DNA from: Methanothrix sp.
Lineage (GTDB): Archaea > Halobacteriota > Methanosarcinia > Methanotrichales > Methanotrichaceae
DNA: 64,000 nt
Assembly (NCBI RefSeq): GCF_024518575.1
Contig: NZ_JANIHG010000002.1
Span: 31,771-95,770, forward strand
Reading direction: 5' to 3'
Position numbers and translations under genes: made by a program. Numbering within the stretch: position 1 is the stretch's first letter; every line of letters starts with the position of its first letter. The notes beneath the pieces were generated by a model. That model was not told the DNA's origin. It saw only the letters and a list, made by a program, of their open reading frames with translations, and did not search any database. This document shows positions 42,937 through 51,380 of this stretch, in pieces.

Positions 42937-43248
42937 TTACTCCACAGACGCATCGATCCATCTCAGATACGGCTCATGCCCGTGGGCGATCTCCAGAGCT
43001 ATGATCTCAGGCAGCTGGTAGCTGTGAAGCTCCCTGATGCGCCTGCACGCCCTCTCGGCCACATCAGACCTCGTTTTGGCGAGGAGCATCTCCTCGTTCT
43101 CCCTCGATAGCTTGCCCTCCCAGAGGAAGTGCGACCTGACGGGGAGTATATTTACACATGCTGCCAGACGCTCCTCCACCAGGGCCTGTGCTATTCTGTC
43201 CGCTTCTCCTGGGGGAGCAGTTGTTATTATCAGCGTGTATTCACCCAT
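42937..43248 (-). CDS. cutA: CutA1 divalent-ion tolerance protein
   Basis: 103 residues from ATG 43248 (MGEYTLIITTAPPGEADRIA), the conserved start; an in-frame ATG at 43281 overlaps moaE further. Motifs CVNILPVRSHFLWEGKLSRE near residue 33 (central strand with Trp) and MLLAKTRSD, and YQLPEIIALEIAHGHEPYLR near 80. Trimeric ferredoxin-like fold protein that binds divalent metals, with copper tolerance in bacteria but an unsettled role in archaea. Overlaps the moaE 3' end by 19 nt. Confidence 0.93.
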   Translation of the reverse strand: MGEYTLIITTAPPGEADRIAQALVEERLAACVNILPVRSHFLWEGKLSRENEEMLLAKTRSDVAERACRRIRELHSYQLPEIIALEIAHGHEPYLRWIDASVE

Positions 43249-43622
43249 CTCCCGCCCTCGCCGGTCAGCTCCTTCTTCCATATCAGAACCCTTCTCTTCA
43301 GTTCATCAATAACATATTCGCAGGCATCGAAGGCATCTTTCCGATGTGGTGATGCGCATGCGACCACCACAATAATCTCTCCAAGTGAGATTCTGCCCTT
43401 TCTGTGCAAGATATTCACGTAGGAGACCCCAAAGCGGGAGATCGCCTCCTCTTTTATCCTTCTGAGCTCATCCAGAGCTGCATCGTCATAAGCTTCTATC
43501 TCAAGAGCTGTAACGCCCGGATCCGCCCTGACGACCCCGATAAACGCGACCACCGCCCCGGACTCGGGGCTGATGGCTCCGCGGAGCATCTCTGCCAGGT
43601 CTATAGCACCTTCTGTTATCAA
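43230..43622 (-). CDS. moaE: molybdopterin synthase large subunit MoaE
   Basis: 130 residues, TTG start immediately after the moaD TGA. Seen: SGAVVAFIGVVRADPGVTAL near residue 23, IEAYDDAALDELRRI, VNILHRKGRISLGEIIVVVA near 70 and ASPHRKDAFDACEYVIDELK then RRVLIWKKE with the catalytic lysine. With thiocarboxylated MoaD converts precursor Z to molybdopterin for tungsten or molybdenum enzymes such as formylmethanofuran dehydrogenase. Coupled to both moaD and cutA. Confidence 0.95.
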   Translation of the reverse strand: MITEGAIDLAEMLRGAISPESGAVVAFIGVVRADPGVTALEIEAYDDAALDELRRIKEEAISRFGVSYVNILHRKGRISLGEIIVVVACASPHRKDAFDACEYVIDELKRRVLIWKKELTGEGGRWVNTR

Positions 43623-43901
43623 TCAACCACCTGCCACCGGCGGGAATATGGCCACCTCATCATTATCTGAGAGAGGTGAATTGAGATCCTCTGGCATATC
43701 CAGCCGTCTGCGGTTGAGCATGATGATGACATAATCCCTGAGCTCTCCGGTCTCGGAGAAGACAGCATCCCTGAACCCTGGCTTAATTCTGCAGAGACGC
43801 TCGATGAGATCTGATACATTTGAGCCTTCCTCAATCTCCAGAGAGATCTCCCTTCCGAGTATCTCCCTGAAGCCCGCAAACGCCCTTATATTTATCTTCA
43901 T
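43623..43901 (-). CDS. moaD: molybdopterin synthase small subunit MoaD (ThiS-like)
   Basis: 92 residues, ubiquitin-like fold: MKINIRAFAGFREILGREIS, PEDLNSPLSDNDEVAIFPPV and the C-terminal AGG that becomes a thiocarboxylate after adenylation. Precedes moaE with no gap (TGATTG) and follows the DUF1894 gene by 1 nt. Being directly paired with moaE argues for MoaD rather than the tRNA-thiolating SAMPs or ThiS, although archaeal MoaD proteins can also modify proteins. Confidence 0.92.
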   Translation of the reverse strand: MKINIRAFAGFREILGREISLEIEEGSNVSDLIERLCRIKPGFRDAVFSETGELRDYVIIMLNRRRLDMPEDLNSPLSDNDEVAIFPPVAGG

Positions 43902-43902
43902 A

Positions 43903-44211
43903 TCAGCGCCTCTTTATCGACCTCATTACCTCCTCCCTTCCGAGCCTCCTGACACGCTCTGCCTCCGCCTCATCCCTGTGCTTCAGCACGAAGGTCCCGT
44001 GGCATGGCTTAGTGTACGGGAATACAACGCTACCATCCTTCATGATGCCCACAGCTATCGGCGGCACCCCGATTATGTACTCTCCGAAGAGCTTGAACCC
44101 TGGCTGGAAGTAGTAGTACTCGTCGCAGCTCGACTCTATGTACTCCCTTGCCTCCTTAAAGGAGATGCCTCTGAGGAGCACCTGAGGTTTGAGCATCTCT
44201 ATACAGCCCAT
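43903..44211 (-). CDS. DUF1894 methanogen protein
   Basis: 102 residues. Matches DUF1894, a family found in methanogens: VLLRGISFKEAREYIESSCD, YYYFQPGFKLFGEYIIGVPP near residue 33, and VFPYTKPCHGTFVLKH near 63. ATG 44211 overlaps the upstream stop; ATG 44196 is an alternative. The function is unknown; restriction to methanogens suggests a role linked to methanogenesis or its cofactors. Lies between DUF1890 and moaD in one transcript. Confidence 0.86.
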   Translation of the reverse strand: MGCIEMLKPQVLLRGISFKEAREYIESSCDEYYYFQPGFKLFGEYIIGVPPIAVGIMKDGSVVFPYTKPCHGTFVLKHRDEAEAERVRRLGREEVMRSIKRR

Positions 44212-44657
44212 GCCAGAACCTCGTCTATCTTTTTCTTAAGGCCCAGAGGGTTATGTACGGCCCTCTCCACGAGCTTTTCTGCATCGAAATCAACGACAGC
44301 AGCAAGCTCCTCCGCATTCCTCCCGAAGATTATCATGAATAACTTTGATTCAGGCAGCAGCGCCCTGACAGTGGCGGCATATGTGATTCCAGCATCGTTG
44401 TGAGCGAAGGCGAAGCACATGCTGAAATCCCTGCGCCCTTCTACGATATCCGCGATCGCCCTGTCAATCTCGATCATTCTTCCTAAGTAACATCTCTTCC
44501 GGTCCGCGACCCGGGCGAGATTGAGGGCGGCGGGATTGCCGGCGATGAACACCTCCACTCCTTTATCCCTGAGAGTTCCTGAGAGATAGAGCACAAGGCT
44601 CATCTGAACCGGCACCTCAGGGCATCCCATGAGAAGAAGAGCTGTGGTGTTGCGCAT
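44199..44657 (-). CDS. DUF1890 methanogen protein
   Basis: 152 residues of DUF1890: start ALLLMGCPEVPVQMSLVLYL, FIAGNPAALNLARVADRKRC near residue 40, and FSMCFAFAHNDAGITYAATV near 80, ending with a helical segment. Rossmann-like pattern of strands and helices; two conserved cysteines (MGCPE, MCFAF). No known function. It overlaps DUF1894 by 13 nt and follows nadX by 8 nt; the pairing DUF1890-DUF1894 is typical of methanogens. Confidence 0.86.
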   Translation of the reverse strand: MRNTTALLLMGCPEVPVQMSLVLYLSGTLRDKGVEVFIAGNPAALNLARVADRKRCYLGRMIEIDRAIADIVEGRRDFSMCFAFAHNDAGITYAATVRALLPESKLFMIIFGRNAEELAAVVDFDAEKLVERAVHNPLGLKKKIDEVLAWAV

Positions 44658-44665
44658 GCCTCCTC

Positions 44666-45478
44666 CTAAGTGCCGATCCTGACGTTCAGCGTGAGATTCT
44701 TGAGGGTGGCTATCGCTGAGAGGGCTGCCAGATAGCTTGTCCTGGGGTTTCTGGGCGATGGCACATTCTCCACCCTCGTCACCATCCTGCCGAAATCTCC
44801 CTCTGCGACGATCTCATGCACATTGACTGTGGCGTCTGGATCAACCACTATCCTGACCCATGCATCCTGCCCGTAGGTCAGGCTCAGTGTCGCTGCAACG
44901 TTGACGTTAGCAGGGAACGCCCTGACAGCCTCTGAGGCGGGCCCCTCGTATATCAAACTCGGCTCTTTGAATGCGTGAAGATCTATCTTCTTCTCAACAA
45001 CATACGGCGCGCCCTCAAGGCCCGCAGGGGGCTTCGTGCTCGTCAGAACGACACTTTTGAGACGGGCGATGGAGGCGGACTTGAGCCCATCAAGGCCGGT
45101 TATGGCGCCTGAGGGGATGTACACCCTGCACCCGTTAGACTCGGCCATCGAGCATATACTTCTGTAAAGCTCTCTGTCCATGAGCGCGCCCACAGACATT
45201 ATCATGATATCCTTTCCGCGCTTGAGAGCTGCCTCCGCGACCTGGGGAACTGCAGCCTGAGATGCAGCCTCTACGACTATGTCTGAGAGCTCTACGAGCC
45301 TCTCGAGCTCCACAACCTCCGGCTTCTTTCTCAGGGCGTCTATGAGCCTGCTAATGTTCTTAGGATTTCGATCGAATACAGCTGCAAGATCTGCATTTAC
45401 ATCTCCACGATCGATAGCAGACGCAATCTCAAAACCTATGGCTCCGCAGCCTACAAGGCCAACTTTTAGGGGCATCAA
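44666..45478 (-). CDS. nadX: L-aspartate dehydrogenase NadX
   Basis: 270 residues. NAD(P)-dependent oxidation of L-aspartate to iminoaspartate for NAD synthesis, replacing the flavoenzyme NadB, which uses oxygen or fumarate. Seen: VGLVGCGAIGFEIASAIDRG at the N-terminus (Rossmann), VEAASQAAVPQVAEAALKRG near residue 72, MSVGALMDRELYRSICSMAE near 97, YIPSGAITGLDGLKSASIAR near 120 and the catalytic TKPPAGLEG. Divergent from nadC with only 37 nt between them, a typical NAD pairing. NadA is not here. Confidence 0.94.
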   Translation of the reverse strand: MMPLKVGLVGCGAIGFEIASAIDRGDVNADLAAVFDRNPKNISRLIDALRKKPEVVELERLVELSDIVVEAASQAAVPQVAEAALKRGKDIMIMSVGALMDRELYRSICSMAESNGCRVYIPSGAITGLDGLKSASIARLKSVVLTSTKPPAGLEGAPYVVEKKIDLHAFKEPSLIYEGPASEAVRAFPANVNVAATLSLTYGQDAWVRIVVDPDATVNVHEIVAEGDFGRMVTRVENVPSPRNPRTSYLAALSAIATLKNLTLNVRIGT

Positions 45479-45482
45479 AGGC

Positions 45483-45490
45483 TATAAATC
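45483..45490 (+). promoter_or_regulatory. TATA box of nadC in the nadX/nadC divergent region
   Basis: GGCTATAAATC on the plus strand, 26-33 nt before the nadC ATG, in a divergent gap of only 37 nt. Both promoters must overlap here, so one regulator could switch both NAD genes. Confidence 0.6.
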
Positions 45491-45515
45491 AATTGGAGAT
45501 CAAAGCCTTTGCGGT

Positions 45516-46334
45516 ATGCTACGGTCTTATATCGAGCGATTTCTTGAGGAAGATCTCGGCGAGTGGGACGACTCAAACAGCATTCTGCCTGATGTCCATG
45601 TTGATGCATGTATCACGTGCAAGGAGGAGTGTATACTAGCCGGACTGGAGGAGGTCTCGGAGCTCTTCGAATACCTTGATGTGAATGCGAATCCCCTCTT
45701 CGATGATGGAGAGTACGCGCCTGCCGGGGCCGAGGTCGTGGCTCTCAACGGCAGCGCCCGGAACATCCTGAGGGGCGAGAGGGTGGCTCTGAACATGCTC
45801 GGCAGGATGAGCGGCATAGCCACGCTCACAAGAGAATGCGTCCTGAGGGCGCAGAAAGTGAGGATAGCATGCACGAGAAAGACCACGCCTGGCTTCAGGT
45901 ACTTTGAGAAGAAGGCTGTACTGATCGGCGGAGGGGATACTCACAGGTTCAACCTCTCAGGAGCTGTCATGATAAAGGACAACCACATAGCGATAATGGG
46001 CCTGGAGAATGCGATAAAGGAGGCGAGGAGGCGCGCGAGCTTCACCAAGAGGATCGAGGTCGAGGTGGAGGACCTGGATACGATGGTGAGAGCTGCAGAG
46101 CTCGGAGCTGATATCATAATGTTTGACAACATGGATCCTGAGGATATAAAGAGGGGCGTTGCAATGCTCGATGAGATGGGCATAAGGCCGAGAGTCATAC
46201 TTGAGGCCTCAGGAGGAATAAATCCGGGCAACCTCGAGGCATACGCATCAACAGGCGTGGATGTGATATCTATGGGCGCACTCACACGCAGCGCCAGGTG
46301 GATCGATTTCAGCATGGAGGTCCGCAACAGATGA
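45516..46334 (+). CDS. nadC: nicotinate-nucleotide pyrophosphorylase (quinolinate phosphoribosyltransferase)
   Basis: 272 residues from ATG 45516 (MLRSYIERFLEEDLGEWDDS), within a longer open frame. Joins quinolinate and PRPP to give nicotinate mononucleotide. Seen: LNMLGRMSGIATLTRECVLR near residue 92, ACTRKTTPGFRYFEKKAVLI near 117 (substrate loop), IGGGDTHRFNLSGAVMIKDN near 137 and KRIEVEVEDLDTMVRAAELG near 183, then EASGGINPGNLEAYASTGVD near 230. Divergent from nadX. Confidence 0.96.
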   Translation: MLRSYIERFLEEDLGEWDDSNSILPDVHVDACITCKEECILAGLEEVSELFEYLDVNANPLFDDGEYAPAGAEVVALNGSARNILRGERVALNMLGRMSGIATLTRECVLRAQKVRIACTRKTTPGFRYFEKKAVLIGGGDTHRFNLSGAVMIKDNHIAIMGLENAIKEARRRASFTKRIEVEVEDLDTMVRAAELGADIIMFDNMDPEDIKRGVAMLDEMGIRPRVILEASGGINPGNLEAYASTGVDVISMGALTRSARWIDFSMEVRNR

Positions 46335-46351
46335 AAGAGCGGTGAGCGCTT

Positions 46352-47500
46352 ATGCGATACATCTTTCTCATTCTCATCCTTCTAGCGCATGCGTCTCTGG
46401 CAGCCGAGAAGAACGAGGATCAGAGCGTGAGCTTCCAGGAGTTCACGCTGAGCATCGGAGACCGTGTGGAGATCGGCGATTACAGGGTTGAGCTTGTCGA
46501 TATACAGTCTCTGAAGGACGGCCTTGTGGTGCTCCTTGTCACTCAGGGCAGCAAGTTCGAAGAGCAGAGGGTCGTGATAGAGGGCAGCCCGAACAGCTTC
46601 AACGGCGGCGCGGAGGAGGGGGGCCTGACCCTCACAATAACAGACATATTCGATGAGGAGTCGGCCAAGCTCAGGGTCGAGTACAGAGAGAGCCTGGGGA
46701 CTCCGAGGAAGAGGACCGCTGAGAGGCGCGAGCCGAGGGCAGCCCCGAACCTGGTGGTGGAGAAGAGCTTCGATAAGAGCACAGTGAACTACGGCGATGA
46801 GGTGAAGGTGACTGTCACGGTGAAAAACATCGGGACCGAGGCTGCCAGGAGCGTGGAGGTATACGACATACCGCCGCTGGCTGAGTTCGCATACATAGCA
46901 GGCTATCCGCCGAAGATAAAGAGCGAGCTCGGTCCTGGAGAGTCCGATTCTGCTGTCTATGTGATGCGCGCCGTGAAGGAGGGTCTCGTCAAGGTCCCCC
47001 AGATAGAGGTCAGGTACAGGGACGCAAAGGACAGGATCAAGACGAACACAACTGAGCCTCTTGAGATAATAGTGGCGCCGCCAAAGAGGCCGAATCTCGT
47101 TGCGAGGATAAACGTCACAAATGTAACGTCCGGAGAGACAGCTCAGATAGAGGTGAGCATAGAGAACACCGGGCAGGCGACCGCAACAATGGTTGAGGTC
47201 AGCTCTGAGGTGAAGCCGCCGGAGGGGCTGAGGTGCACCGGCCTCGATCAGCTGATCCCGGAGATTCCCCCCGGAAGCGCGAAGAGCTACACCGCGCAGA
47301 TGCGGGGGGAGAGAAGCGGCAACTACACCATCACCCTGACAGTGAGCTACCGCAGCGGAGAGACAATGTCAATCACAAAGACGGCTGCGAGTGTGAGCGT
47401 TCTCGAACGAGAGTATAAATATCTGTATTACCTACTCGTTCTACCATTGATGATAGTGGGGTTATGGGTATACAAAAGATACAAGGAATATAAATACTAA
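46352..47500 (+). CDS. exported CARDB-domain protein with C-terminal anchor
   Basis: 382 residues. Signal peptide MRYIFLILILLAHASLAA, an N-terminal beta domain (residues 25-115), then two CARDB-type adhesion domains: KSTVNYGDEVKVTVTVKNIG at about residue 145 and NVTSGETAQIEVSIENTGQA at about 260. A C-terminal helix YLYYLLVLPLMIVGLWVYKR ends with a basic tail, so the protein is anchored with its bulk outside. N-glycosylation sequons (NVT, NYT) are frequent. It follows nadC by 17 nt and precedes a CetZ-like GTPase by 71 nt. Function unknown; likely envelope structure or sensing. Confidence 0.8.
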   Translation: MRYIFLILILLAHASLAAEKNEDQSVSFQEFTLSIGDRVEIGDYRVELVDIQSLKDGLVVLLVTQGSKFEEQRVVIEGSPNSFNGGAEEGGLTLTITDIFDEESAKLRVEYRESLGTPRKRTAERREPRAAPNLVVEKSFDKSTVNYGDEVKVTVTVKNIGTEAARSVEVYDIPPLAEFAYIAGYPPKIKSELGPGESDSAVYVMRAVKEGLVKVPQIEVRYRDAKDRIKTNTTEPLEIIVAPPKRPNLVARINVTNVTSGETAQIEVSIENTGQATATMVEVSSEVKPPEGLRCTGLDQLIPEIPPGSAKSYTAQMRGERSGNYTITLTVSYRSGETMSITKTAASVSVLEREYKYLYYLLVLPLMIVGLWVYKRYKEYKY

Positions 47501-47571
47501 CAGTTATAGTAATCGTATGAATGGTGCTGCTGAGATGAAAATCCTAAACACCCAGGAACGGGTTTGAGATC

Positions 47572-48675
47572 ATGTTGAACGTACTCATGTTGGGAGTTGG
47601 TCAGTGCGGCAACAGGATATTGGATGCCGTGAACAAGCAGGCATTTGGAGGCTCCAGGCTCGCGAAGTATTACTCCAGGCAGAGGTTTCCGAGCCGCGTT
47701 GAGACGATCGCCATTAACACCGCCATAAACGATCTGAAGGAGCTCAAGTTCACCGCCGCAAAGGACAGGCTTCATGTGCCAAACCTGCATGGTGTTGGCG
47801 CGAACAGGAACAAGGGCAAGCAGGGCTTCTGGGAGAACCAGGAGATGATCATGGAGGAGATCGAGAGGCGGGGCGATTTTGATCTCATATTTGTTATGAC
47901 CTCAGTCTCAGGCGGCACGGGATCGTCGTTCTCCCCCCTCATGATCCATGAGCTCAAAAAGAGATACAAGAATGCCACAATAGTGCCGATCGCTGTTCTT
48001 CCCTTCCGCGAGGAGGGCACGATATACCTCCAGAATGCCGCCTTCTGTCTTAGAGAGATGATCGAGGTAGAGGCAGACGGCATGATACTCGTGGATAACC
48101 AGTACCTCAAGCGGTTCAGCGGCGACATCGCATCCGCGTACGATAGGATCAACACAATGGTCGCCCAGAGGCTTTTGTTCCTGATAGAGGCTCTGGACAG
48201 CGAGATGCTCTCAGTCACGGACCTCGGCGACTTCAAGACCGTGATGAGCGGAGGCCTGCGGATGGGCACACTGGGATACTACGAGGCGGACAAGAAGAGC
48301 CCATCAGTGAGAGCGGCGATAAAGAACAGCCTGCGCGAGGTCGGTCTTCTCTATCCAGCTAACGTCGACGCGGGAGAGGCCGGCAGGGCGATGATAGTGA
48401 TACAGGGCTCAAAAGAGCATCTGGATGTTGATGAGATAACAAAAGAGATCGAGTCTCTGACCGAGACGATAGGCCATGTATTCAAGGGCATAGTGATAAA
48501 GAAGGGCGAGCCAAGGGTGCTCTCAGTCCTCTCACTTGAGAGGGCGCCGGGCCTGGTGGAGCTTTATGAGAAGGCGAAGTGGGCCATCCAGGAGGAGCGC
48601 GAGCGGAAGGACAGGGCAAGAAGCGAGCTGTATGAGGCGTTCGAGCAGATAAACGATCTCGAGGAGATCTACTGA
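47572..48675 (+). CDS. CetZ-like tubulin/FtsZ superfamily GTPase
   Basis: 367 residues. Nucleotide-binding loops of the superfamily: T1 GVGQCGNRILDAVNKQ near residue 7 (tubulin-like GQCGN rather than FtsZ GVGGxG), T2/T3 AINTAINDLKEL near 50, T4 SVSGGTGSSFSPLMIHEL near 117 in place of GGGTGTG, and VLPFREEGTIYLQNAAFCLR near 145, close to CetZ. The C-terminal region lacks the usual FtsZ tail and ends in a charged helix. Likely polymerises with GTP and shapes cells or membranes; canonical FtsZ is not in the window. GTPase loop T7 is in LEALDSEMLS-NTMVAQRLL region and cannot be assigned surely. Confidence 0.85.
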   Translation: MLNVLMLGVGQCGNRILDAVNKQAFGGSRLAKYYSRQRFPSRVETIAINTAINDLKELKFTAAKDRLHVPNLHGVGANRNKGKQGFWENQEMIMEEIERRGDFDLIFVMTSVSGGTGSSFSPLMIHELKKRYKNATIVPIAVLPFREEGTIYLQNAAFCLREMIEVEADGMILVDNQYLKRFSGDIASAYDRINTMVAQRLLFLIEALDSEMLSVTDLGDFKTVMSGGLRMGTLGYYEADKKSPSVRAAIKNSLREVGLLYPANVDAGEAGRAMIVIQGSKEHLDVDEITKEIESLTETIGHVFKGIVIKKGEPRVLSVLSLERAPGLVELYEKAKWAIQEERERKDRARSELYEAFEQINDLEEIY

Positions 48676-50003
48676 TCTGCCATCTGGAAGATGCGATCGA
48701 TGTACTTCCGGACATCAAACTTTCTTCTCATACCCCCATAGCTCATGTATCTTATCTTGCCGAACACAGGTCTCTCCCCGAAGGGACGGTCGTGCAGGCC
48801 TCCGATGCTCCATCCGCAGCCTGTATAGCCGTTCGGGTCGCGGCCGTCGAGCTCGTATCTATCGTTGAGGCGTATAGCAGTCCTGAGCGCATCCTCTGGA
48901 GATTCCGACCACTCGAGGATCTTCTTTGCCCAGTACATTCTGAGATACCCGTGCATCTTTCCCCGGATTCGCATCTCGAGCTGTGCTGCGTTCCACAGGT
49001 CGTCGTGAGTCTTCGCGCACTCCAGCTCTTCATGAGAGTATATGTAATCGCGCCTGTCACCTCTGTGATCATCCAAAGTCGTGCGCGCCCATTCAGGCAT
49101 GCCATCCATGGAGTCGTAGTGCTCGTTGTAGTAACAGAAGTTGTCGGCCAGCTCTCTGCGCACGATCAGCTCATCGAGAAACTCACTGTGATCCCCACCC
49201 ACGGCCATGACATTCAGGGCCACCCTCTGAGCAGAGATCTGGCCGAAGTGGAGATAAGGGGAGAGTCCGGACTGAACATCTCTTGTCGGGTCATTGCGAT
49301 GTGATGCGTACAGATCCAGGTCTTCCGAGATGAAACGCTCCAGCTGCGCCGCTGCGGCTTGCTCGCCGGAGCGGATCATCCAGCTCGGCGCATCCTGATC
49401 AGCCGGAGCATTCCATCTGTTATCCACGCTCTCCCTCCACGGTCTGGGCGGTGGCCGGGGATCCGGAAACTCCTCCATGAACTCTGCGAGATGCTTTCTT
49501 ATCTTCAATCGGAATGTGTGTGCAGACCACTCCTGCTTCTGCGACGCGATCCAGCATGGAACTATGTTGTGCGCATCAACCTCGTGGAATGGTATCTCTG
49601 TACGCCCTGCGACCATCGACTTCCAGGTTCGCGAGATCCTCAGAGGGCTGAAGTCTGCCACCAGTATACCGGCTCTGGAATCATCAATAAGAGACGGAAT
49701 CACATCGCCAGGATCTCCGTGTGCGAGTATGAACGCGATCCCAAGGCCTGAAAGGCGCTTTTCAAGCTCCTTCAGCCCATCCAGCATGAATCTGTAAGAG
49801 CGATCTTCGGCTGTTGCGCCCATAAACCGTGGCGTCAGGCAGAATACAACAGCCAGGGCCTCATTCAGCCTTCTGGCGATATCAAGAGAGTACAGCAGGG
49901 CCCAGTTGTCACTGACACGCTGGTCACGGCTCATCCAGTAGATTACAGGCCCGTGAGCCTCGCCGTCGCGAATCGCCCTGATCCTTCCAGGATTTATGTG
50001 CAT
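48669..50003 (-). CDS. phr: class II CPD DNA photolyase
   Basis: 444 residues. Blue-light FAD enzyme that splits cyclobutane pyrimidine dimers. The N-terminal Rossmann domain starts YWMSRDQRVSDNWALLYSLD; the FAD/helical domain has GLSPYLHFGQISAQRVALNV near residue 245, ELIVRRELADNFCYYNEHYD near 278, MRIRGKMHGYLRMYWAKKIL near 345 and RDPNGYTGCGWSIGGLHDRP near 388, which are class II signatures. Methanogens such as Methanosarcina share this class. Convergent with the CetZ-like gene, overlapping its end by 7 nt. Confidence 0.95.
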   Translation of the reverse strand: MHINPGRIRAIRDGEAHGPVIYWMSRDQRVSDNWALLYSLDIARRLNEALAVVFCLTPRFMGATAEDRSYRFMLDGLKELEKRLSGLGIAFILAHGDPGDVIPSLIDDSRAGILVADFSPLRISRTWKSMVAGRTEIPFHEVDAHNIVPCWIASQKQEWSAHTFRLKIRKHLAEFMEEFPDPRPPPRPWRESVDNRWNAPADQDAPSWMIRSGEQAAAAQLERFISEDLDLYASHRNDPTRDVQSGLSPYLHFGQISAQRVALNVMAVGGDHSEFLDELIVRRELADNFCYYNEHYDSMDGMPEWARTTLDDHRGDRRDYIYSHEELECAKTHDDLWNAAQLEMRIRGKMHGYLRMYWAKKILEWSESPEDALRTAIRLNDRYELDGRDPNGYTGCGWSIGGLHDRPFGERPVFGKIRYMSYGGMRRKFDVRKYIDRIFQMADQ

Positions 50004-50203
50004 GGCCGATAACTGTTAAATATTATGATTCTTTACTGATTATTTTGTCTTACGGTTGCTTGTAAGACGGCTGCTGGGAGGGAAGAGATCGCACACTCAT
50101 TGAGCTGATGCATCTCCATTTATGATGCATCTCAAGCAGTGATATGCCCTGCGGATCTCTCCGCCATGGCAGTCCAGCTATCAACAGCCCCGAGGTGTTG
50201 GGT

Positions 50204-51139
50204 TTGGCAGATAATATCTATGTGGTCGGGCATAAGAGTCCGGATACAGATTCCGTGACCTCTGCGATAACATATGCGAATCTGAAGAACCAGCTTGGAA
50301 TGAAGGATGTTGTCCCCGCAGCTGCAGGTGAGATCAATAACGAGACGAAGTACGTGCTTGAGCACTTCAGGATAGCTCCCCCGGTTGTGCTGAAGGACGC
50401 GACAGATAAGAAGGTGATCCTGGTCGATCACAACGAGGTGGGCCAGGCCGTGGACAACATAATGAAGGCTGACATCCAGGAGATCATCGACCATCACAAG
50501 ATTGGAGACATACAGACAGGCAAGCCGATATTCTTCCACAACGAGCCTGTGGGCGCGACCGGAACGATCATCGCCAGCATGTACGAGCTGAATGGAGTTC
50601 AGATATCAAAGGAGATGGCAGGCCTTATGATGGCCGCGATCCTGAGCGATACGGTTCTCTTCAAGTCTCCCACATGCACCGAGAAGGACAAGGCAACAGT
50701 GGAGAAGCTCTCGAAGATATGCGGAGAGGACCCGCAGAAGTTCGGGATGGAGATGCTCAAGGCCAAGAGCGATATAAAGTCCAAGACAGCGAAGGACATA
50801 GTCTTTGGCGACTTCAAGAAGTTCGACTTCAGTGGGGTCAAGGCTGGCGTCGGCCAGATCGAGGTCATGGATCTCGCTGATCTAGCTCCGAAGCGCGAGG
50901 AGATCCTTGCAGAGATGAGAAAGACCATGGATTCTGAGAAGCTCGATATGGTTGTCCTGATGCTCACAGACGTTATAAAGGAGGCGTCAGACCTCCTCTT
51001 CGTCGGCACAGAGGCCGCAAAAGAGGGGTTCGAGAAGGCATTCGGTGGAAAGATCGTCAACAACTCCATCTACAAGGAGAAGGTGCTCTCAAGAAAGAAG
51101 CAGGTCATCCCGCCGCTCGAGTCCGCATTCAAGAAGTGA
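50204..51139 (+). CDS. ppaC: manganese-dependent inorganic pyrophosphatase (DHH family II)
   Basis: 311 residues from TTG 50204, chosen because GAGGTG lies 6 nt upstream and the product then begins MADNIYVVGHKSPDTDSVTS; the frame is open to 50144 without conservation. Active-site motifs: GHKSPDTDS (residues 8-16), ILVDHNEVGQ near 88 and IIDHHKIGDI near 112 (DHH signature). Hydrolyses PPi with Mn2+, important where acetyl-CoA synthetase forms PPi as in Methanothrix. The C-terminal DHHA2 domain ends RKKQVIPPLESAF. Single gene. Confidence 0.95.
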   Translation: MADNIYVVGHKSPDTDSVTSAITYANLKNQLGMKDVVPAAAGEINNETKYVLEHFRIAPPVVLKDATDKKVILVDHNEVGQAVDNIMKADIQEIIDHHKIGDIQTGKPIFFHNEPVGATGTIIASMYELNGVQISKEMAGLMMAAILSDTVLFKSPTCTEKDKATVEKLSKICGEDPQKFGMEMLKAKSDIKSKTAKDIVFGDFKKFDFSGVKAGVGQIEVMDLADLAPKREEILAEMRKTMDSEKLDMVVLMLTDVIKEASDLLFVGTEAAKEGFEKAFGGKIVNNSIYKEKVLSRKKQVIPPLESAFKK

Positions 51140-51380
51140 GAGCTCCTTTCATCACTTTTTAATTTCAGGCTGTATATCCGTTTCATCTGCGCATCATTCG
51201 GTCCATCGTTAGATCGCCGATGCGGTTCGTCACATTGTATCATTCAGCTACATCCAGCTACAGCCCGGCCTGTGAACCCGAGTGGGATTTGAAGACCCGC
51301 TCGATGAAGGCCAGGTTGAGATCTCCAACGATTCGGACGCTCAGCTATCTGAGCCTGCGGAAGCCGTATCCGCAAGGCCC

